The notes under the pieces were generated by a model. The model was not told where the DNA came from and searched no databases. It saw nothing but the letters and a program-made list of their open reading frames with translations. 64,000 bases of DNA, taken from positions 1 through 64,000 of the forward strand of contig NZ_BKAH01000003.1 of the NCBI RefSeq assembly GCF_007992455.1. The letters run 5' to 3'. A program made the position numbers and the translations under genes. Positions 35,568-44,900 of the stretch are shown piece by piece. The first letter of the stretch is position 1. Every line of letters begins with the position of its first letter. Origin of the DNA: Microbacterium saccharophilum (GTDB taxonomy: Bacteria; Actinomycetota; Actinomycetes; Actinomycetales; Microbacteriaceae).

Positions 35568-37237
35568 GGCGTCGCCTCCTCGCCGGTCTGCTGCTGCTGC
35601 TCCTGCTGCTCGGTGTGCGGGCGCGGGTGATCCTGCGGCGAATGGTCGGGCTCGTGCTGCGGGTCGTAGACGATCGAGATGGTGCCCGTGACGGATGCCT
35701 GATCGGCCACGAGGCCGGGAAGTCCGTCGCCCTGGCCGTACTCGACGTGCCGGGGCGCCGCGCCGCCCACGATCCACGTGTCCTTGGAGCCGCCGCCCTG
35801 ACTGGAGTTGACCACGAGCTGGCCTTCGGGCAGCGCGACGCGGGTCAGGCCACCGGGGAGCACCCACACCTCGTCGCCGTTGTTGACGGCGAACGGGCGG
35901 AGGTCGGCGTGCCGGGGGCGCATCCCGTCCTCGACGAGGGTGGGGATCGTGGAGAGCATGACGACGGGCTGAGCGATCCAGCCGCGCGGGTCGGCGCGCA
36001 GCCGGGTGCGGAGCTGGTCGAGTTCGGCCCGTGAGGCGTCCGGACCGACGACGAGGCCCTTGCCACCGGACCCGTCGACGGGCTTCACGACGAGCTCGTC
36101 GAGCCGGTCGAGCACCTCCTCGAGCGCACCCGGGTCCTCGAGCCGCCACGTGTCGACGTTCTTGAGGATGGGCTCCTCGGCCAGGTAGTACCGGATGAGG
36201 TCGGGGACGTAGGTGTAGAGGAGCTTGTCGTCGGCGACGCCGTTGCCCACGGCGTTGGCGATGGTCACGTTGCCGAGGCGCGCCGCGAGCATGAGACCCG
36301 GCGCGCCGAGCATCGAGTCGGCGCGGAACTGCAGCGGGTCCAGGAAGTCGTCGTCCACCCGGCGGTAGATGACGTCGACGCGCTGCGGCCCGCGGGTCGT
36401 GCGCATGAAGACCTTCCCACCCACGCACTGCAGGTCACGGCCCTCGACGAGCTCCACGCCCATGAGGCGGGCGAGCAGCGTGTGCTCGAAGTACGCCGAG
36501 TTGTAGACCCCCGGCGTCAGCACGACGACGTTGGGGTCTTCGACGCCCGGAGGAGCCGACGCGCGCAGCGCCTGCAGCAGCTTGTTGGGGTAGTCGCCCA
36601 CGGGGCGCACCCGCATGGAGACGAACAGCTCCGGCAGGGTCTGGGCCATCACCCGGCGGTTCGAGATGACGTAGCTGACGCCGGAGGGCACCCGCACGTT
36701 GTCCTCGAGCACACGCATCTCGCCGTGCTCGTCGCGGATGAGGTCGATCCCGGCGACCTGGATGCGCACGCCGTTGGCGGAGCGGATGCCGGCGGCCTGC
36801 CGGTAGAAGTACTGCGACGACGCGATGAGCTTGGCCGGCAGCACCCCGTCGCGCACGCAGTGCTGGTGCCCGTACGCGTCGTCGAGGAACGCCTCGAGCG
36901 CCCGGACGCGCTGCTGCACGCCCTTCTCCACCCGCGACCACTCGTCGTACTCGATGACGCGGGGCACGGCATCCAGCGGGAAGGGGCGCTCCTCGCCGGC
37001 GAAGTCGAACGTCACGCCCTGCGCGAGATAGGAGCTCGCGAGCGACTCGGTGCGGCCGCGGAGCTCCTCCTGCGTCATCTGCGCGAGGGCCTGGTAGAGC
37101 TCGCGGTACGCGTCGCGCGACTCGGCCGCGGCACCCGGATGGGCGGGTGCCCCGAACATCTCGTCGAACGCCGGCACGCCGGATGAGGTCTTGCGCGGCG
37201 CCAGTGTGGAGCCGTATCCGTCGAACAGGTCGCCCAT
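35561..37237 (-). CDS. Circularly permuted ATP-grasp type 2 protein
   Basis: A 558-residue predicted amide- or peptide-bond-forming ligase. Marks include VIEYDEWSRVEKGVQQR, LEDNVRVPSGVSYV, VLTPGVYNSAYFEH, NAVGNGVADDKLLY and VVKPVDGSGGKGLVVG, the last two providing ATP-binding residues in permuted order. The C-terminal 45 residues are a Gln/His/Pro-rich tail ending in a Q run, unlike the rest. TAGGCT seven bases before ATG 37237 suggests a leaderless transcript for the three-gene operon. The substrate is unknown. Confidence 0.9.
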   Translation of the reverse strand: MGDLFDGYGSTLAPRKTSSGVPAFDEMFGAPAHPGAAAESRDAYRELYQALAQMTQEELRGRTESLASSYLAQGVTFDFAGEERPFPLDAVPRVIEYDEWSRVEKGVQQRVRALEAFLDDAYGHQHCVRDGVLPAKLIASSQYFYRQAAGIRSANGVRIQVAGIDLIRDEHGEMRVLEDNVRVPSGVSYVISNRRVMAQTLPELFVSMRVRPVGDYPNKLLQALRASAPPGVEDPNVVVLTPGVYNSAYFEHTLLARLMGVELVEGRDLQCVGGKVFMRTTRGPQRVDVIYRRVDDDFLDPLQFRADSMLGAPGLMLAARLGNVTIANAVGNGVADDKLLYTYVPDLIRYYLAEEPILKNVDTWRLEDPGALEEVLDRLDELVVKPVDGSGGKGLVVGPDASRAELDQLRTRLRADPRGWIAQPVVMLSTIPTLVEDGMRPRHADLRPFAVNNGDEVWVLPGGLTRVALPEGQLVVNSSQGGGSKDTWIVGGAAPRHVEYGQGDGLPGLVADQASVTGTISIVYDPQHEPDHSPQDHPRPHTEQQEQQQQTGEEATPC

Positions 37238-37315
37238 GCCGTCGAGCCTAGCCGGGCGCGTGTTGCCGGAGTGTTTCGGTGCGCTCCGGCTCGGGCACGA
37301 CGCCGCGGGGGCGGT

Positions 37316-38536
37316 TCAGCCTTCGAGGACGACCCGCAGCTGCTCGACCGCCCAGTCCAGCTCCGTGCCGCGGATGACGAGTGGCGGCGCGATGCGGATG
37401 GTGTGCCCGTGCGTGTCCTTGACGAGCACGCCGCGGGCCAGCAGCCGTTCCGCGATCTCCCGGCCGGTGCCCATGGCGGGGTCGATGTCGACGCCCGCCC
37501 AGAGACCCGCGACGCGGACCTCGGTCACGCCGTGGCCGATGAGCTCGCGGAGCTTGACGGCGAGGTGGTCGCCGAGCGCCTGCGCGCGGGTCTGGAACTC
37601 GCCGGAGGCCAGCATCTCCACGACCTGCAGGCCGACGGCCGCGGCGAGCGGGTTGCCGCCGAAGGTCGAGCCGTGCTCGCCGGGGCGGATGACGCCGAGG
37701 ACGTCCTCGTTCGCAACGACCGCCGACAGGGGCAGGATGCCGCCGCCGAGCGCCTTGCCGAGCAGGTAGACGTCGGGGACGACTCCCTCCCGGTCGCACG
37801 CGAAGGTCGTGCCGACGCGGGCGAGGCCGGACTGGATCTCATCCGCGACGAACAGGACGTTGTGGCGGTCGCAGATCTCCCGGACGGCCCGCAGGTACCC
37901 CTCCGGCGGGATCACGACGCCCGCCTCGCCCTGAATGGGCTCGACGAGGACAGCGGCGGTGTTCTCGTCGATCGCGGCCTCGACCGCGGCGGCGTCGCCG
38001 AAGGCGACCGATACGAAGCCGGCGGCGTAGGGGCCGAAGTCGTCGCGGGCGCTCGGGTCGTCGCTGAAGCCGACGATCGTCGTGGTGCGGCCGTGGAAGT
38101 TGCCGTTCGCGACGACGATCGTGGCGGCATCCGGCCTCACGCCCTTGACGCGGTAGGCCCACGCGCGGGCGACCTTGATGCCGGTCTCGACGGCTTCGGC
38201 CCCGGTGTTCATCGGCAGCACGAGGTCTTTGCCGCACAGGTCGGCGAGCGCGGCGGCGAAGGCGCCGAGCTGGTCGTTGTGGAAGGCGCGGCTCGTGAGT
38301 GTGAGGCGTCCGAGCTGCGCGGTCGCGGCGGCGACGAGGGCGGGATGCCGGTGGCCGAAGTTGAGGGCGGAGTACGCCGAGAGCAGGTCGAGGTACCGCT
38401 TGCCCTCGACATCGGTGACCCACGAGCCCTCGCCGCGTGCGATGACGACGGGGAGGGGGTGGTAGTTGTGGGCGACGTGCGTCTCTTCGGCGGCGATGAT
38501 GCCGGCGCTGGCGGCATCCAGGAGCGGAGCGGTCAT
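37316..38536 (-). CDS. rocD: Ornithine--oxo-acid aminotransferase
   Basis: A 406-residue class III PLP-dependent aminotransferase converting ornithine and 2-oxoglutarate to glutamate semialdehyde and glutamate. Blocks match RocD: YHPLPVV, LSAYSALNFGHRHP, PMNTGAEAVETGIKVAR, FHGRTTTIVGFS, DEIQSGLARVG and the PLP lysine in LLGKALGGG (near 260). It overlaps the preceding amidinohydrolase by four bases. The semialdehyde product is the substrate of the PutA encoded 3 kb away. Confidence 0.94.
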   Translation of the reverse strand: MTAPLLDAASAGIIAAEETHVAHNYHPLPVVIARGEGSWVTDVEGKRYLDLLSAYSALNFGHRHPALVAAATAQLGRLTLTSRAFHNDQLGAFAAALADLCGKDLVLPMNTGAEAVETGIKVARAWAYRVKGVRPDAATIVVANGNFHGRTTTIVGFSDDPSARDDFGPYAAGFVSVAFGDAAAVEAAIDENTAAVLVEPIQGEAGVVIPPEGYLRAVREICDRHNVLFVADEIQSGLARVGTTFACDREGVVPDVYLLGKALGGGILPLSAVVANEDVLGVIRPGEHGSTFGGNPLAAAVGLQVVEMLASGEFQTRAQALGDHLAVKLRELIGHGVTEVRVAGLWAGVDIDPAMGTGREIAERLLARGVLVKDTHGHTIRIAPPLVIRGTELDWAVEQLRVVLEG

Positions 38537-39411
38537 CGGTTACCTCGCAGTTCGAGCGTGCAGCACTTGATCCCGCCGCCGCCGAGCAGGAGCTCGGACA
38601 GGTCGATGAGGACCGGGTTGTACCCTCGCTCGCGCAGCTGGGCTTCGAAGCCCTTCGCGCGCGGCGAGATGAAGACGTTCAGGCCGTCGCTGGCGGAGTT
38701 CAGGCCGAAGACGGCGCCGTCCTCGTCCGAGACGCGGATGGCGTCGGGGTAGCGCTGGGCGAGGATCCGCTGGGACTCCTCGTCGAACGCGGACGGGAGG
38801 TAGGCGATGTTCGCGCGCTCCGCGCCGCCGGAGCCCTCGACGGGGTCCAGCACGGCGATCGCGGTGTCGAGGTGGTAGAAGCGCGGGTCGATGAGCCGCA
38901 GCGAGACGACCTCCTTGCCGAACACGTCTCCGATCTCCCGGTGGCTGTCGCCGACCGAGCGGAATCCGGTGCCGGCGAGGATCACGTCGCCGACGAGCAG
39001 GAAGTCGCCCTCGCCCTCCTGCACCTCGACGGGCTGGATGACCTCGAAGCCGTTCGCGGCGAACCAGTCCATGAAGGGCTGCTCCTCCCCGCGGCGCTCA
39101 TCGACGCGGAACTTCACGCCCAGGGCGCGGCCGTCGATGATGAACCCGCCGTTGGCGGTGTAGACCATGTCGGGAAGTCCCGGCACGGGGTCGATGAGCT
39201 CGACGTCGTGCCCGAGCGCGACGTAGGCGTCGTGGAGCGTCTGCCACTGCGCGACGGCCTTGGCGGTGTCGGTGGGCTTCGCCGGCTCCATCCACGGGTT
39301 GATGCGGTAGCTCACCGTGAAGTGCTCGGGACGGCACATGAGATACCGGCGGCGCTGTTGGATGCGGGCGGGGGCGGCCGTGGTTGCGGCGGCGGGGTTC
39401 TGCGTGGACAT
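38533..39411 (-). CDS. ddaH: Amidinohydrolase of the dimethylargininase family
   Basis: A 292-residue member of the guanidino-group-modifying family. It starts RRYLMCRPEHFTVSYRINPWM, binds substrate through TANGGFIIDGRA, and has the catalytic His in FYHLDTAI (near 178) and Cys in GGGGIKCCTLEL near the C-terminus. Family members hydrolyse dimethylarginine or arginine to citrulline or ornithine. Pairing with rocD suggests that its product enters ornithine catabolism, so an arginine or methylarginine route is likely. GAGGAGCGAG precedes ATG 39411. The substrate is inferred. Confidence 0.87.
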   Translation of the reverse strand: MSTQNPAAATTAAPARIQQRRRYLMCRPEHFTVSYRINPWMEPAKPTDTAKAVAQWQTLHDAYVALGHDVELIDPVPGLPDMVYTANGGFIIDGRALGVKFRVDERRGEEQPFMDWFAANGFEVIQPVEVQEGEGDFLLVGDVILAGTGFRSVGDSHREIGDVFGKEVVSLRLIDPRFYHLDTAIAVLDPVEGSGGAERANIAYLPSAFDEESQRILAQRYPDAIRVSDEDGAVFGLNSASDGLNVFISPRAKGFEAQLRERGYNPVLIDLSELLLGGGGIKCCTLELRGNR

Positions 39412-39553
39412 CTCGCTCCTCGTCGGAAGGGGCGGCGGACGCTGTCCAGAGGCCCGGCGGAGCTGTGGGAAGCCGACGACTCGGGCACGCCGGCATCCAT
39501 TGTGCCAGACGCGCCTCCCGGCGGCCCGGATCGATGTGAGTAGATTTCTTCTC

Positions 39554-40279
39554 GTGAGCCGCCGCACGGGAGAAGAGACGAAGTCTCTGCTGCTGCGCGT
39601 CGGGATGCAGATGCTGCTGGAGCGGGGCGTGAGCGCCGGCGTCCAGCACATCCGCCTGCAGGACGTGCTGCGTCGCGCGGGCCTCACGACCGGTGCCGCC
39701 TACCGCCTGTGGGGCGATCAGACCGACTACCAGCGCGACCTCGCGGTGGCGATGGTGCGGATGCGGGTCGCCGGGCCGACCGATTTCGTGCGCGCGGCGG
39801 TGGAGGATCTCGTCCGGGAAGGCGCGCCGGGTGACGAGGTCATCCGGGCGGCAGCCCTGTCGCACGTGCGGAGCACGACGTTCGAGACGCACGATGAGGC
39901 CGAGGCGCGCGAAGCGCAGTCGTTCCTGATCGCGCTCGCTCTGCGCACGACGGCGGACACGTGGCCTCAGCTCAAGGAGGCCGGGCGGGAACGGCATCGC
40001 GAGTCGATGGCGGCGTTCGCCGATTTCGTCGGCTCGCTCATGGAGGCCTACGGGATGCGGATGAAGACCGGCCTGTCCGTCCGCGATTTCGCGGAGGCCA
40101 TGGGCGCGATGGGCGAAGGCTTCGCGGTGCGCGCGATCGAGGGCATCGATCACCCGACGTTCGACTTCACTCCTGAGGACGAGGCGCCGACGGGACGTTG
40201 GACGCTGTTCGCGCTCGGGATGCGCGCACTCGTCAACGAGTTCATGGTCGCAGCCGACGCGGCGCCGGGCGACGCCTGA
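39554..40279 (+). CDS. TetR-like transcriptional regulator
   Basis: A 241-residue regulator. An N-terminal HTH-like part (IRLQDVLRRAGLTTGAAYRLW) is followed by helices without recognisable ligand motifs. Divergent from ddaH-rocD across 142 bp, it is the natural candidate to control them. A TAGATT -10-like hexamer lies seven bases before GTG 39554, supporting a leaderless start; GTG 39536 is an alternative. It is more diverged than ordinary TetR proteins. Confidence 0.78.
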   Translation: MSRRTGEETKSLLLRVGMQMLLERGVSAGVQHIRLQDVLRRAGLTTGAAYRLWGDQTDYQRDLAVAMVRMRVAGPTDFVRAAVEDLVREGAPGDEVIRAAALSHVRSTTFETHDEAEAREAQSFLIALALRTTADTWPQLKEAGRERHRESMAAFADFVGSLMEAYGMRMKTGLSVRDFAEAMGAMGEGFAVRAIEGIDHPTFDFTPEDEAPTGRWTLFALGMRALVNEFMVAADAAPGDA

Positions 40280-40288
40280 CGGCGGGGT

Positions 40289-40324
40289 CTCCGGGACCGA
40301 GACACGGTGATCTCGACCCCGGAG
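40289..40324 (+). terminator. Hairpin after the TetR-like gene
   Basis: CTCCGGGACCGAGA (40,289-40,302) pairs with TCTCGACCCCGGAG (40,311-40,324) with one mismatched pair and an eight-base loop. The remaining 143 bp to the next gene's stop are moderately AT-rich with no feature I can name. Confidence 0.65.
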
Positions 40325-40467
40325 CGACACTCCCCCCGGCGTGTCGGTGGTTCGGCCATCGGCTTCCGCCGAGCTGGAATGGCCTCTGTGGAGCACCCCC
40401 CAGTGGCGCTCCATCGTCCATACTCCGCAGGGCATGTACCCGCGGTCCAGAAAGATAAATTGTTTCT

Positions 40468-41712
40468 CTAACCGAGTCCCAGATCGTCGAGGAACGCGTT
40501 CCCGAAGCGCCGCTGCGGGTCGAGCCGGTCCCGGAGTCCGGAGAAGTCAACCCAGCGCGGGTAGCGGGCGGCGATCTCGGCGCTGGGCATCGTGAACACC
40601 TTGCCCCAGTGCGGTCGCGCCGTGCGCGGCAGGGCTGCTTCCAGCTCGGGCAGGAGGGCGGTCACCCCCGCCTCGTCGAGCAGCCACGTGAAGTGCAGCG
40701 CGAGGGAGTCCGCCTCGTACGCGGGGCTCAGCCACAGTCGATCGGCCGCGATCGTGCGGACCTCGCACACCTGCAGGAGGGGTGCGATGCGTGGCGCGAG
40801 CGCCCGCAGCGCGGCGATCGCGGCCGGGGCGTCGGCTCGCGGCACGAGGTACTCGCTCTGCAGCTCCTCCCCCGCCGAGGGGGTGAAGGCGAGGCGGAAG
40901 TGCGGCAGCCGGTCGTACCACGGGCCCGGCACCCCGCCCTGCACGGTGCACGGGGCGGGATCGATGCCCGGGAGCGGATGCCGCGGGCCGTCCGCCGGCG
41001 CACCCCCGATGGCGCGGAGGTCGGGCGCCGCGCCGCGCGTCTTCACCCAGACCTGATCGATGTCGTCGGCCGACCGCCACGTCGTGAACAGGCTCACCGA
41101 GTCGCCGCTGCGCTGCAGCTCGTCGAAGGCCGCCAGCGCGGCATCCCAGCGCACGCCCTCGTACACGGTCTGCGCGATGTCATAGGTCGGGACGACGTCG
41201 AGCTCGAGCGCCGTGACGATCCCGAGCGCGCCGAGCGAGACGACCGCGCCGTCGAAATCCTCGTCGCCGCGCGCCATCCGGACGACCTCGCCGTCGGCGG
41301 TGAGGAGTTCGAGGGCCGCCACCTGCGTCGCCAGCGACCCGATCCGCTCGCCGGAGCCGTGCGTGCCCGTCGCGACGGCCCCCGCGACGGAGATGTGCGG
41401 CAGCGATGCCAGGTTCCGCAGCGCCCAGCCGCGCTCGTGCAGCCAGGGGGCGAGGTCGCCGTACCGCAGTCCGCCGGGGACCCGCACGGTGGCGCGGTCG
41501 GTGTCGAGCTGGGGCGTTTCGTCGAGGGCGGCGAGGGAGACCAGCACGCCGGGGGTGTCGGCGATCCGGTTGAACGAGTGCCGGCTGCCGAGCACCCGCA
41601 CCTTCGGTTCCGAGACGACGATCTCCGCGAGCTCCTCGAGCGTCCGCGGCGCGACGAGGCGCTCGGCGGCGTAGGAGATGTTGCCCGCCCAGTTGGTTCC
41701 GGCATCCGTCAT
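40468..41712 (-). CDS. FAD-dependent sugar-alcohol or aldonolactone oxidase
   Basis: A 414-residue oxidase of the vanillyl-alcohol-oxidase fold. The N-terminal FAD domain contains VRVLGSRHSFNRIADTPG, where the His is the usual site of covalent FAD in alditol oxidases, and ASLPHISVAGAVATGTHGSG. The C-terminal ends RPHWGKVF...RRFGNAFLDDLG, the D-arabinono-lactone oxidase domain. It most resembles bacterial alditol (xylitol/sorbitol) oxidases, making an aldose plus hydrogen peroxide. GGAGCG lies before ATG 41712. Confidence 0.87.
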   Translation of the reverse strand: MTDAGTNWAGNISYAAERLVAPRTLEELAEIVVSEPKVRVLGSRHSFNRIADTPGVLVSLAALDETPQLDTDRATVRVPGGLRYGDLAPWLHERGWALRNLASLPHISVAGAVATGTHGSGERIGSLATQVAALELLTADGEVVRMARGDEDFDGAVVSLGALGIVTALELDVVPTYDIAQTVYEGVRWDAALAAFDELQRSGDSVSLFTTWRSADDIDQVWVKTRGAAPDLRAIGGAPADGPRHPLPGIDPAPCTVQGGVPGPWYDRLPHFRLAFTPSAGEELQSEYLVPRADAPAAIAALRALAPRIAPLLQVCEVRTIAADRLWLSPAYEADSLALHFTWLLDEAGVTALLPELEAALPRTARPHWGKVFTMPSAEIAARYPRWVDFSGLRDRLDPQRRFGNAFLDDLGLG

Positions 41713-41811
41713 GACCGCTCCCGTCCGCTCCCTCAGGCACGGTGGAGCGGACTCCATGGTCCCACCCTGTCCCACTCCACGCGGGTGGTGCCCCGACCGA
41801 CCCGCGCGATG

Positions 41812-41882
41812 TGTGACACACGCCAGCGGGGCGTCACAGCATCCGCAGGTCGCAGCGGCAGTACCCGCGACTTCTGTGACAC
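41812..41882. promoter_or_regulatory. Two TGTGACAC words upstream of the oxidase gene
   Basis: TGTGACAC occurs at 41,812-41,819 (inside GTGTGACACAC, an 11-bp palindrome) and at 41,875-41,882, in the 199-bp gap between putA and the oxidase. The halves resemble CRP/FNR-type half-sites (TGTGA). They are upstream of the oxidase start, so control of that gene is likely. No other gene is seen in this gap. Confidence 0.4.
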
Positions 41883-41911
41883 GGATGCCGGCTGCTGGAC
41901 ACGACTCCCTG

Positions 41912-44900
41912 TCAGATGGCGTCCTCGCTCCACCGGTCGGGGTTGCCGAAGCGGTGCGCCGTGATCGTGACGGACTGCTCGTGCAGGAACGGCAGCAGTT
42001 CGATGCGTCCCGCCGTCGTGACCTCGTTGTCGTAGACCGCGAGGTCGGGGTCGCCGCCCACGGCCTCCGCGAGCGCGCGGTGCAGCTGCGCGACCGACGC
42101 CGGCTGGCCGACGAGCCGCGTCCGCGGCGGATGCGGCTCGCCGGTCGCCGTCATCCGCTCGAGCCACTGGTCGTCGCTCTCCACGAACACGGGGATGCCG
42201 AGATCGCCCAGCGTGCGCCGCACGGCGGCGGGCAGCCCGACGGGCGCACTGAGGGTCAGGGCGGAGCCGGCGCGGAGTCCGGCCACGATCACCCGGAGCA
42301 CCGTGTGCCACAGGGCATCGCCGGTCGCGCGCACGGCGACATCCACGGGGCGGTAGCGGAAGAGGTTCCGCTCGACCTTCAGCTGCGAGACGTCCTTGAC
42401 CTGCCCGAACTCCCGGTCCCACGCGAGCGCGTCCGACAGCGCCCCACGACGCAGCCACTCGAAGCCCTCGTAGTCCAGCGACGGCTGTGCCGCCTCGATG
42501 AGCGTCGTGATGCGCGAGTCGAGGCCGCGGAGGTGCAGCGTCGACGACGGCGCGCCGCCCGCCGACGGGCGCCACGCGCCGAGCCCGATCAGGTAGTTCG
42601 GTCCGCCCGCCTTCGTGCCGGGCCCGACCGACGAGCGCTTCCAGCCGCCGAACGGCTGGCGCTGCACGATCGCGCCGGTGATCCCGCGGTTGACGTACAG
42701 GTTCCCGGCTTCGACGCCGTCCAGCCAGCGTTCGAGGTCGGCGGGGTTCTGCGTGTACAGGCCCGCCGTGAGCCCGTACGCGACCGCGTTCTGCAGCTCG
42801 ATGGCGTGCGCCAGCGAGGTCGCGTGCATGACCCCCAGGACGGGGCCGAAGAACTCCTCGAGGTGCGTGCGCGAACCGGGGCGCACGCCGACGCGGATGC
42901 CGGGACGCCACAGCCGCCCCTCCAGCCCCGGTGCGTCGACCCGCTCCGGGGCGACGAGCCACTCCTCGCCCGGCTCGAGCGTCGTCAGCGCCCACTCGAG
43001 CTTGCCCTGCGGCGGCTCGATGACGGGGCCGACCTCGCTGAGCGGGTCGCTGGGCGGGCCGACGCGCAGCGAGCGGACGGCATCCACGAGCTGTCGGCGG
43101 AAGCGCTTCGAGCGCGCGACCGGTCCGACGAGGATCGCCAGCGACGCCGCCGAGCACTTCTGGCCCGCGTGGCCGAAGGCGCTCTTGACGAGATCGGATG
43201 CCGCGAGGTCGAGGTCGGCCGACGGCATGACGATCATGGCGTTCTTGCCGCTGGTCTCCGCGAGAAGCGGGAGGTCGGGCCGCCAGGAGCGGAACAGCGC
43301 CGCGGTCTCCCAGGACCCGGTGAGGATGACGCGGTCCACGTCCGGGTGCGAGAGCAGCTGCTGCCCCAGCCCGCCCTCGTCGATGTCGACGAGGGCCAGG
43401 AGGTCGCGGGGGACACCGGCCGCCCACAGCGCCTCGGCGACGACGGCGGCGCAGCGGCGCGCCTGCGGCGCCGGCTTGAACACGACGGCCGACCCCGCCG
43501 CGAGCGCCGCGAGGACGCCGCCGGCGGGGATCGCGATCGGGAAGTTCCAGGGCGGTGTGACGACCGTCAGGCGCGCCGGGACGAACACCGCGCCGCTCAC
43601 GCGGTCGAGCTCGCGCGCCGTCGCGGCGTAGTAGTTCGCGAAGTCGACGGCCTCGCTGATCTCGACGTCGGCTTCGGCGAAGACCTTGCCGGTCTCCGAC
43701 GCGGCGACCTCGATGAGCTCGCCGCGCCTCTCCTCGAGTGCGCGCGCCGCGGCCTGGAGGATGACGGCGCGGTCTGCGGCGGGCGTGGCGCCCCACGTCT
43801 CGGCGGCGGTCCGGGCGCGCGCCACGACGTCCTCGAGCGCGGCCTCGTCTTCGACGCGCGCCGCGCGGATCGTGGCCTCCCCCGCCGTCGAGCTGCCGAC
43901 ACGGCCGAGGATGTCCCGCGCCCAGTCACGGTTGGCCGGCAGGGCGGGGTCGCTGTCCGGCGTGTTCTGGAATCCCGGTGCGCCGGCGGCGGTGCGGGTC
44001 TCGCGAGCCGCGAAGACGGCGGTCTCCACGAACGCCTCGCCGCCGAAGAGCATCTCGTGCGCGGCGGGCTCGAGCGGCTGCGTGTCACCGAGCTCGGTGC
44101 CGTCGGCGTCGGTGGCCGAGGAGCGCGCGATACCGAGCACCGCCTGGGTCATCCCGGTCTCCTCCGGCGCATCGCGGGTGAGCCGGGGCGCATCCGCGGA
44201 ACGATCGGCGGACCGTGCCGCGCGGTCCTGCGTGCGGTGCGGTCCCGCCGTCAGCGCCGGGTCGGCGGCGCGCTCCAGCGAGGCGAGGAAGCGCCGCTCC
44301 TCCCGGGTGAACATCGCGGGGTCGTCGACGAGGTCGAACGCGGCGGAGAGGAAGTTGTCGCTCGATGCGTTCTCCTCGAGGCGCCGCACGAGGTAGCTGA
44401 TCGCGACGTCGAACTCGTCGGGTCGCACGACCGGCACGTACAGGAGGACGTGCCCGACCTCGCGGGCGACGGCCTCGACCTGGCCCTGCGCCATCCCCAG
44501 CAGCATCTCGAACTCGATGTCGTCGCGCACGCCCCGCTCGCCGGCGAGCAGCCACGCGTACGCGATGTCGAAGAGGTTGTGCCCGGCGACACCGATGCGC
44601 ACCGCCGCCGTGCTCTCCGGCCGCAGCGCCTCGTCGAGGCAGCGGATGTAGTTGGCATCCGAGTCGAGCTTCGACCCGTAGGTCGCGACCGGCCAGCCGT
44701 GCATGACGGCATCCACGCGCTCCATCGCGAGGTTCGCGCCCTTCACGAGCCGGATCTTGATGCGCGCGCCGCCGGCGGCGAGGCGCTTCTGCGCCCACGC
44801 CGTGAGGCGGCGGAGCGCCGGCAGGGCGTCGGGCAGGTACGCCTGGAGCACGATCCCCGCCTCGAGCCCCTGCAGGCGCGGGTCCTCCAGGATGCGGGTG

